64,000 bases of DNA from Mikania micrantha (taxonomy: Eukaryota; Streptophyta; Magnoliopsida; Asterales; Asteraceae). Position 1 is the first letter of the stretch, and each line of letters starts with the position of its first letter. Location of the stretch: positions 38,383,445 to 38,447,444 of the forward strand of contig CM018690.1 in NCBI GenBank assembly GCA_009363875.1. The letters are read 5' to 3'. The notes under the pieces were generated by a model. It was not told where the DNA came from. It saw nothing but the letters and a program-made list of their open reading frames with translations, and made no database searches. Both the position numbers and the translations under genes were made by a program. Below are positions 56,801-64,000 of the stretch, piece by piece.

Positions 56801-58210
56801 CTCCCCGTCTTTCCCCCTGAATCGAGATCTGTTCTCCGTCCTGCAACGTCACTCGTACGATCTTCTCGTTGCATACGATTTCGGCTTGGTTAGCGTATAA
56901 CCAATCCATTCCAACGACTACATCAAAGCTTCCAAGAGTTACCGGCATTAAGTCGATTTCGAGTTCATGATCCGCCAACACCATGACGCATCCTCAAAAG
57001 ACATGTTGTGTTTCAATCAGTTTGCCGTCGGCTAACTCTACGGTATACTTGTAGTCTAGTGGTGGCGGGGTAATGTCTAGTAACTTACTAAACTCACTAG
57101 ATATAAAACTCCTATCGGCACCGGTATCAAATAATATGCTAGCATAGACATTATTTAAAAGAAACGTACCGGTTACGATGTTAGGGTCGTCTTTGGCTTC
57201 TCCCGAGCCAATCACAAATGCTCGGCCTTTAGCCGTTCCACCTCCTGTTTTCTTTAGCTGAGGGCAGTCCCTCCTCATATGCCCCGGTTTTCCACATTCG
57301 TAACACCCTCTGAGAGTGTTCTGATTGTTATTGTTCCGGTTCTGGTTGTGGTTGGGGTGGTTGTTGTTGGTTGGAAATCTTGATATGCAATCTTTGGCCA
57401 TGTGGCCATGCCTTCCGCACTTCAGGCAACGGTATCGTTCGCATTGCCCGAGGTGATGGTATGAACACCGGTTACACAAGGGGTATTTCCCTTGGTACAC
57501 ACCCTTCCCCTTGTCGTCGGGTTGAGTGGCAGTAAAGGCTCTGGCTGGTGCAGATCTTTGTTGTTGCTGAGGTTGATGAGATTGGTGGTGGCTGGGTTCC
57601 CACTTCCTCTTCTGGCTTTCTTGAGGCTTCAGATGTTCGCCTCGTTTGGGTAGCTTGCCTTGTGCTACCGCTTGGTCGGTTAGTTTGTGGGCCAGTCGGA
57701 TCAGTGGTTGGATGGTGGTGAGATCAGAAGCAGTCACCATGCTTTGGATTTGTTCGGGCAGCCCACTGATGAACTGCTCGATCTTCTTGTATTCCGGCGT
57801 CACCATAGCCGGACATAGCTTACATAGCTCATGGAATCGAGTGCAGTATTGCTCGATCTCAGAGCCCACCATCTTGAGAACCCAAAATTCGGCCTCTAGC
57901 TTCCTAACCTCATCACGAGGACAGTATTCCTCTTGCAGTAGTCGGGTGAAGTCAGCCCATGGCATGGAGTTGGCACCGTCCAACCCCCGAGTTTGAACAT
58001 GGGTGTTCCACCATGTGAGGGTCGGTCCCTCCAGTGTACCGGTTGCATACTTGACCCGGTTCTCATCAGCACATTCACACATGGCGAATACAGATTCCAC
58101 CTTCTCCACCCAGCGGAGCATTCCGACAGCCCCTTCAGTTCCCTTGAATTTGTGTGGGTGGCAGTTCAGGAAGGATTTAAAAGAACATCCCTTGTTGTTG
58201 CCTTGCGATC
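53844..58210 (-). pseudogene. Element C gag-pol polyprotein with two in-frame stops
   Basis: A single frame runs 58210 to 53844. Gag core (WWNTHVQTRG), two canonical zinc knuckles (CLKCGRHGHMAKDC, CYECGKPGHMRRDC) and the protease motif FDTGADRSF come first. A TGA at 56994-56996 interrupts after protease. RT begins near VLFVKKKDGTFRMCIDYREL, is interrupted by a TAG at 56343-56345 (relatives have Gln), and continues with FIDDILIYS. RNase H keeps DAS, DLE and TDHKSL. Integrase keeps the HHCC finger, MDFI, SDRDSRF and SERTIQTLED. The C-terminus has GPFEI and a chromodomain-like tail (VKVRWNSRRGPEFTWE). All catalytic residues I can see are intact; only the two stops, both explicable as C-to-T changes, break it. 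Confidence 0.93.
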
Positions 58211-58266
58211 CTGCTCGTCAGAAACCAATGTTGTGGGTTAGTATCGTGTTAGTTACGCTATGCTAG

Positions 58267-58437
58267 TCATGTTAGGCGAGTGTTAGTACCATTGTTAGAG
58301 CCACTGGTCTCACTAGCAAGGCGGTTTGCCTCGTACTCCGCCAGTACCTTGTTAACCCTTCTGTCAACCATCATCTTAATGACGGCTGCGTCCAGTGTTC
58401 GTCTAGGAGGGCGTGCATGTGGTCCTCTTCCCGCCAT
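58267..58437 (-). CDS. Element C gag N-terminal segment (56 codons)
   Basis: ATG at 58437, basic start (MAGRGPHARPPRR), then VNKVLAEYEANRLAS; stop at 58267-58269. It lies just ahead of the main gag frame but in a different one. A GT at 58289-58288 and an AG at 58212-58211 would remove 79 nt and join the frames exactly (see findings). Otherwise it is a short upstream ORF. Confidence 0.6.
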   Translation of the reverse strand: MAGRGPHARPPRRTLDAAVIKMMVDRRVNKVLAEYEANRLASETSGSNNGTNTRLT

Positions 58438-58696
58438 AGATATTTTCTATACGGAAGGGATAGAATGTTAGTAAGTCAGAATGTTAGTCAGATGTTGTGT
58501 CAGAAGTCAGATCAGATGTCATGTCAGAGGTTATGTTAGCAACAACCATAATGATACAATAAATAAAACAAGCATAATTCTCATTAATACAAGATTTGTA
58601 GTACAATAATTTCAAAAGGAAATACAATGCGTGTTTCTCGAGCACATCCCGCTCGTCTAGGCCAAAATAAGAAGAAATACAAAATAAAATAGTCCT
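58438..58696 (-). other. Spacer between element C ORF0 and gag
   Basis: About 260 bp, no ORF; AT-richer than both neighbours and with repeated gtcagatgttatgtcag-like phrases. Confidence 0.5.
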
Positions 58697-59449
58697 CTAG
58701 TCCGAGTCCATGGAGACGTGTGAAATGTCACTGGCAGCGTCTCCGTCATCATCGTCCTCCTCTGGATCCTCATCGGGATCCTCGTCAAAATCCTCTTCTC
58801 CGAGGTCATTGACCTCGAATTCAGGACCATCCTCCTGTGGTGGTTCCTCTATAAACTGTGCAGCCCATGCGTTAAGCATGGCGTCGCTGGCCTGAACCAT
58901 CGCCTGAGTCTCGGCTATGTCTGTCCGGTTCTCAGTGATGCGCCCATCATGCTCCTGCATGATATCGACCATCTGACCATGCTGTGTCATAAGCTGAGAC
59001 ACCTGGAGACGTAGTGTCTCCACCTGCTCCTCTAGGCGATCGTTCCGCTCCTCCAGTCGCTCGTTTCGCCTTTCCAGGCGATCGTTCTTCTCGCGAAGAA
59101 CGCGAACCTCGTCGGATAGCTCGCCACTCCGCCAGATCTCTCGTCGAGTGCAAGCTACGTGGGCCGCGAAGGCCTGCTCCAGTGGTACTCCAAGTGGTGG
59201 TAGTCGGTGTCCTGGAGTGGTATCACCAGGGAAACGGTATGGAGGTACCCTCTCTCCGATAATCCACTCCTGTATCATAGTGGGTAACCATCCCCAGTGT
59301 CGAGCTCGTGCCGCATGTCGAGCCCGTCTATCCCTCTCGGCATCTACCTGTGCCACTATGTCATGGACCCGTCGTCGGCTCTCTGCCACCATGTCGCCTG
59401 TGGTCGTGAGTCTAGCTGAGTTCCCGTTAGCGTTGTTGTTGTCGGCCAT
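58697..59449 (-). CDS. Element C extra ORF ahead of gag: 250-aa coiled-coil protein
   Basis: Intact ORF between the primer site (59589-59600) and gag, on the same strand. Residues about 110-160 form a charged coiled coil (LREKNDRLERRNERLEERND with leucines every seventh position). An N-terminal Arg-rich segment precedes it, and the C-terminal 40 residues are very acidic (EEDFDEDPDEDPEEDDDDGD). I recognize no catalytic domain. Upstream ORFs are known in Tat/Ogre-type elements but are not standard in chromoviruses. It could aid gag assembly or RNA binding; that is inference. Alternatively it is a captured gene fragment. Confidence 0.75.
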   Translation of the reverse strand: MADNNNANGNSARLTTTGDMVAESRRRVHDIVAQVDAERDRRARHAARARHWGWLPTMIQEWIIGERVPPYRFPGDTTPGHRLPPLGVPLEQAFAAHVACTRREIWRSGELSDEVRVLREKNDRLERRNERLEERNDRLEEQVETLRLQVSQLMTQHGQMVDIMQEHDGRITENRTDIAETQAMVQASDAMLNAWAAQFIEEPPQEDGPEFEVNDLGEEDFDEDPDEDPEEDDDDGDAASDISHVSMDSD

Positions 59450-59588
59450 CCTGTAAGTATCAAGTTAGTAAGTAGTTCAATATAAGCAATAATATTATCG
59501 ATGTGCAAGTTCTACGTGTAGTGTCTATAGTTGAGCAATGGCTATAGTCTAAGTTTACTACATGCAAACCTAGTTCCCTATAACCAAG

Positions 59589-59600
59589 GCTCTGATACCA
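59589..59600 (-). other. Primer binding site of element C
   Basis: The minus-strand reading TGGTATCAGAGC matches the initiator tRNA-Met primer site, 3 nt from the LTR. Confidence 0.88.
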
Positions 59601-59603
59601 GTC

Positions 59604-62600
59604 TGTCACACCCCCAATTTCCCACTCGTGGTGTCAGTCCACGTGGGTGTGACGTGTCCAGAATCACAGCTCAAGGTCATATAGAACACTTCTATATGCG
59701 TTTACAAATCCAAAGTTTGACACATACACTCATAAAATAGTTTGCAGCGGAATAAAAGTTATCAAATCATATTGCAGCGGAAAATCAAATAGTAGTGCAG
59801 CGGAATAAATAAGTCATAACATGCAGCGGAAAATAGTTGTTTACACAGCGGAAATGAAATTGTCAAACACAACATTGTTTAAACATAACCCAAAAGTAAT
59901 TGTTTTTCAAAAGACTGATAACATGAATGCGGGATCCTAGGCTCATAATCCCTAATGTGCATTCCTGCTCCATAGTCAGCTAGTTACCTGAGAATACAAG
60001 TTAGAAAAGTGTCAACACAATGGTTGGTGAGTTCACAGGTTTTGATATACATATAGTAATGAAAGTGTGTCATGCTGTTTATCAATGTTAGTACCGAGCC
60101 CTAGGCCCAAAGTGTCAGTGCGTCACTACGGAACTAGACTTGTTTGTCCTTGCCTCCGCTATGCCTCGTATGCATAGCAAGTTAGGTCAGAGTTTGCACG
60201 GGTTATGACATCCAGTCAACATTGTGCCCCGTGGGGTTAGTCATTCCCTAATGGATCCATCCAAATCTACCACGTTGTTCGTACATTAACGGTAAGACTT
60301 TGTGAGGGCTTAATACGAGTTCAACACTTAATGTTTGTCCAATAAACCAGCATACACAAAATGTTTGTATAGTAATGAATGTTTGACTCGATGCAACTAG
60401 TATTCTCCCCCTATTTAAAAGCGTTTGAAAAAGAGTAAAGAGGGGCCGTAAACTCACCTTAGTGATAAGAGTAGCAAATACGCGTAAGCTCCTGATGTAG
60501 TAGCACGTGTCGGTCACCGGCAACCTATAACGCATACCGTACGTGAGGTTGTGTAAGTGACCGTGCTAGTGTTTGTGTTAGTGCTCGTGTTCGTGTCCAA
60601 CAACCCTTGGTTGTTCATGTCTGTCCGTGTCGGTCCACAATGACCGTGTTTGCTCGTGTTGGTCCACATTGACCGTGTTTGACTGTGTTGGTCCACAATG
60701 ACCGTGTTTGACCATGTTTGACCGTGTTTGACTAGAGTTGACCAAGTTGACCGTGTCAAGTCAACGACCCGTTGGTGAACCGTGTGACGGTTTGTGAATC
60801 GTGTAGCAACGTGTGTAAGTGCTCGTCGTGTGCAAGACGCGCATGTCACGTCTATGGACAACTTACTATTTATAGTAAGTTTCCATTTTTGGAAAGTTCA
60901 CAAAGCATATTGGTTTTAGAGTTCTAGCATGCTCATTAGTCCTACGTGATCATGTTAACACATAGCACATCATCATACAATGTCACACAAGTTATTTTCA
61001 TCATGTTAGCACGTAAAAGTTTCCTAAAATGGAAAGTTTCTATTTATAGCATACGTGATATCGGAAACCATCTAACTTAGCATCTAGACACCATGTTATA
61101 ACATATTAAGTTACTTAGCATGCTCGAATCAAACAAAACGTTCCTAAGTCGGGTTTTGTAAAAATAAAGTTACTATAAATAGTAACTTTGTTGTTTTTGC
61201 ATCAAATGACCATTTAAACATTTCTAGTCCATCTTCATGTCATAAATCATTATAATAACCAATCTAATATCATTTAGACATATCAATATAACCAAAATCA
61301 TCATCAATCAATAGTTCATCACTAAAAGTTTCTAAATATAGTAACCATGTCACAATGACCATAAACATCATCAAAATCACATTCCAAGTATTTCAATCGT
61401 CATATTATCATCCTAAGAACAATTATCCATACATGCATGTCCACCATTTTATCTATAACACCATTTAGACAAAACAAAGTTTCTATAAATAGAAAGATTG
61501 TCAAAAATCATCATTTTAACCATTTTAAGCAAGTCTAACCATGGGTAATCCTTCTAACATCATCAATAAACATATCAATATACTCAAGATCATTCCAATA
61601 CTCATGGATCATACATGCATGCATCAATGTCATCACAAACTATCATTTTAAGCACAATGGCCTATACCCATCATCTTAGATCGTCTTAGAACATCATCTA
61701 ATCATCTTAGATCATCAAGAATCATAGTAAAATCATCAAACCCATAACATAATTTCGTGCATGTGAACCATGGGTGCTTGCATGTGGGTTTTAACACATG
61801 CATGTGTGCTTGTGAGTGTTTTTAAGCTACAAGGAATGATGTACTACCTTCCAAAGCTTCAAAGTTCCTGGGATGATGATGGTAACAGCTCCTAAACTTC
61901 TGGTTCGTGGGTTTGGGTCAAGAACAAGGGAGGTGATGGTGGTTCTTCAAGTTCCTAGCAATCCCCTTCCACTTCTAAGCTTCAAATCTTCAATCTATGC
62001 CTTCAACAATGGAGTTTTTGGGTAACAATGGTGGTAGCAGGGGGTAGAAGACGAAATCAGTCGAGGGGTGGCGTGTTTGGTCGAGAGAAATGATTAAGGT
62101 AGAGTAGGATGTGATTTTCTTGGGCTTATAAAGATTTTTCTGCGAACTGGGTCTCGTCGCGTAGCGCGACACGTTCAAGGGTTCCCCTCGCGTAGCGCGA
62201 GAGAGTCCCGCGTTCAAATTTCCCCCGCCCACTTGTTGCGTATCGCGACAGTGTTCTTGTGGACCGTCGCGTAACGCGACAGATCCCCTGGTGAGCCCAA
62301 TAGGCCCATTTTCATTGGGTTGATCCGTTCGTTGCCGTTTTCACGTTTACGAACTTTCGTTTGGCCTTGTTTGAACTTCCAAGTTCAATGTGTGAGTGTT
62401 TCGTGGGGTTTCGAGTGTTGTGCTCCACAATGTGCTTGTCATTCACCAACGTTCGTGTGTTTTGACACGTGTGTGCTGTTTGCCGATAATTTCACGAATT
62501 ATCCAGTCATGTGTTAGTGTTCGTACTGTCGTGCCACGTGTACATAAAACATTTAAATAAACATTTAAATAAATATGTTGCTGACCTGGAATTTACGGGG

Positions 62601-62607
62601 TGTCACA
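59604..62607 (-). mobile_element. Element C 5' LTR
   Basis: 3004 bp, matching 50771-53808 with about seven substitutions seen by eye (for example at 59984, 60130, 60173, 62237 and 62441) and one 34-bp deletion near 62533. It should hold the element promoter; I could not place the TATA box with confidence. Confidence 0.95.
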
Positions 62608-62743
62608 GTCTTTCTATGGAATTTTATGGTTAATTAGTGTGTCCGGTTGAACCATCCGGTAGAACCCGGTTCAACCGGTTGAACCATTTTTTAGCAAAAT
62701 CCGGTACACCTAAAATACCGGTTTTTAAAACATTGGTGCAAAG

Positions 62744-63448
62744 TATGCAATCATACCCTCTTGATCGTCATTACATGTCCCTCTTATTTTTAAACAAATT
62801 CCTATACAAGCTCCCACTTATAAATACACAAAGTTATAAATCTCCTTTCCAATTTGGGATCATTTCCCTCTATGTTGACAGTTTTATGTTTAATTAGAGT
62901 AAAATACAAATGCAATAAATAATAATTAAATTTTTGATAAAAATATATCATTATTTTGGTCTAAATTTAAAAACACATTATTCTTCTGAAATTTTCTAAC
63001 AATTTTATGAAATATTAAAATGATAAAATTGTTATGAGTAATGTCACGATTCCAATAGTCGTAATCAACATAACTATTTAATACATAAGAATTTTTTTTC
63101 GAATAATTGTTATATTAGTTTTTTTATAAATAAATATATCAAATTAATACTATTATCTGATAATTGACAATTTGTCTCTGAATGATATGACGAGGATTCT
63201 TGGGCTCTACCTCTTTAAAATTTTATATAAAAAAAGGAAAAAAAAAAAAAAAAAGAATCAGTTGCCCTTTTCTCTCAATTCCCACTTTAATGCTCTCAAT
63301 TTTCTTCCCTGCATTTAAGTTGGTGGCTTACAATTATTAGCATGTTATGGGCCTTGTGTAACAGATATTTCAAAAAATTAATAATAATAAAAAAATTTAA
63401 TATATTATACTATGTATGTAAAATTCTAAACAGTACAACTTTACTCAA
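62744..63448. other. AT-rich intergenic DNA
   Basis: Contains an A-run at 63238-63254. No gene recognized. Confidence 0.5.
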
Positions 63449-63710
63449 CACTAGTAGAAAGATTTTTGTTTTTTTTTTCTTTTTCTTTGTGATGGTTAAA
63501 CAGATTATTAGACACGGTTTCTTACCGTGTCAAAAACAACTGATGAAAATAATAGTTGATTTTTTAGTTGTGATTTATTATTGCATGAAAGAACAACCAG
63601 ATCTAAAGATAACGTGTCTAAAGTGTTTACAATTTGAAAACGATCAACTCGCATCTAAAGTGTCTACAATGTGAAAATAAACAACTGCATCTAAAGCATG
63701 TAAAATTTGA
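63449..63710. mobile_element. CACTA-like terminal fragment
   Basis: Begins CACTAGTAGAAA, the usual CACTA-element terminus. It has a GACACGGT/ACCGTGTC hairpin at about 63512 and repeated (g)catctaaagtgtctacaat phrases like subterminal repeats. The other end is not in view. The 110-codon open frame 63342-63674 crosses this boundary and is probably not a gene. Confidence 0.4.
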
Positions 63711-63817
63711 CCAGTCCAAAAATTTAAATTTAGACCAATTTTAACCTGCCCCATAAATTCGAATTTAGACCGATTTTAACCTGCTTGATTTAACATTCCA
63801 AATTCATATATAAAGGG

Positions 63818-64000
63818 CAAGGCCGGCCTTGGTGAGGGGCGAGGTGGGCGACCGCCCCGGGCCCGACATTTTAGGGGGCCCGAAAATTAATTATTTTTAT
63901 ATATTATATAAAAAATATATAAATAACCATCTAAAAACACAAAATTTAAAGGGTACAAAAAGTAATTATTTTTAAAGTATAGGAAGTTACTTTCATTCTC
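63818..64000. mobile_element. hAT-like element, GCCGGC family, left end (runs off window)
   Basis: CAAGGCCGGCCTTGGTGAGG followed by a GC-rich segment (ACCGCCCCGGGCCC) resembles the end at 2739 and the family at 3103-3672. Confidence 0.5.

Larger units (their letters stand above)
50771..62607 (-). mobile_element. Element C: full-length Ty3/gypsy LTR retrotransposon
   Basis: Two ~3-kb LTRs bound it, with a perfect 5-bp duplication GTCTT at 50766-50770 and 62608-62612. In minus-strand order: 5' LTR, primer site, extra ORF, gag, protease, RT, RNase H, integrase with chromodomain-like tail, polypurine tract, 3' LTR. Domain order and tail suggest a Del/Tekay-type chromovirus. Few LTR differences imply recent insertion. 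Confidence 0.95.
50403..62735. mobile_element. CCGGTT-rich hAT MITE interrupted by element C
   Basis: The left end CAGTGTTTTAAAAACCGG (50403) and right end CCGGTTTTTAAAACATTG (62735) are inverted. Perfect 8-bp flanks GTGCAAAG lie at 50395-50402 and 62736-62743. Without the LTR element it would be about 0.5 kb, with many AACCGGTT units. Confidence 0.9.

Noticed and set aside
63342..63674. 110-codon plus-strand frame
   Set aside because: AT-rich, crosses a CACTA-like terminus, no family signature.

Overview
This is a plant nuclear window, very probably from a eudicot. The evidence is spliced single-copy genes with GT-AG introns, a nuclear tRNA-Arg(UCU), a U5 snRNA gene with the plant USE/TATA promoter, a degraded plastid-DNA insertion, and a dense population of plant-type transposable elements. 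The repeat families look like Asteraceae to me, but that is an impression. Nothing prokaryotic or viral in origin is needed to explain the window.

Layout. (1) 1-1213 (-): broken FAR1/MULE-type transposase gene running off the left edge. (2) 1214-4264: AT-rich DNA with hAT-type non-autonomous elements, one with a perfect 8-bp target duplication. (3) 4265-20490: composite of two Ty3/gypsy chromovirus-like (Del/Tekay-type) elements on the minus strand. Element A has long LTRs, an internal 86-88 bp array and almost no coding DNA. Element B has a near-complete but broken gag-pol. A's 5' LTR is fused to the end of B's 3' LTR, so one LTR is chimeric. (4) 20491-22070: SINE-tail fragment, a plastid mosaic (psbC joined to the 3' end of rrn23) and AT-rich repeats. 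(5) 22071-33480 (-): two tandem copies of a mitochondrial pyruvate carrier subunit 1 (MPC1-like) gene with identical intron positions and phases. Copy 2 has short coding introns; every intron of copy 1 carries an inserted element. Two SINEs with perfect target duplications lie between them. (6) 33480-36650: foldback elements and SINE remnants. (7) 36655-36871 (+): U5 snRNA gene. (8) 37780-40221 (+): 5'-truncated RTE-type LINE with a 15-bp target duplication. (9) 40711-43451 (-): NOP56, eight coding exons, with a telo-box just upstream. (10) 43600-50400: hAT and foldback elements and tRNA-Arg(UCU). (11) 50403-62735: a CCGGTT-rich hAT element split by an 11.8-kb full-length LTR retrotransposon (element C, minus strand) with near-identical 3-kb LTRs, a GTCTT target duplication, an extra coiled-coil ORF ahead of gag and two in-frame stops. 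(12) 62736-64000: AT-rich DNA, a CACTA-like end and the start of another hAT-like element.

Host genes are few: two MPC1 copies (pyruvate import into mitochondria), NOP56 (box C/D snoRNP core), U5 snRNA (spliceosome) and tRNA-Arg. They are unlinked in function, as is usual in plants. The most interesting structural signals are arrays of short hairpins in the LTRs of elements A, B and C. Their stems change by compensating base pairs, and in A and C the loops stay constant or nearly so. Other notable items are the chimeric LTR, the frame-restoring 79-nt intron-like segment in element C gag, and the element-loaded introns of MPC1 copy 1.
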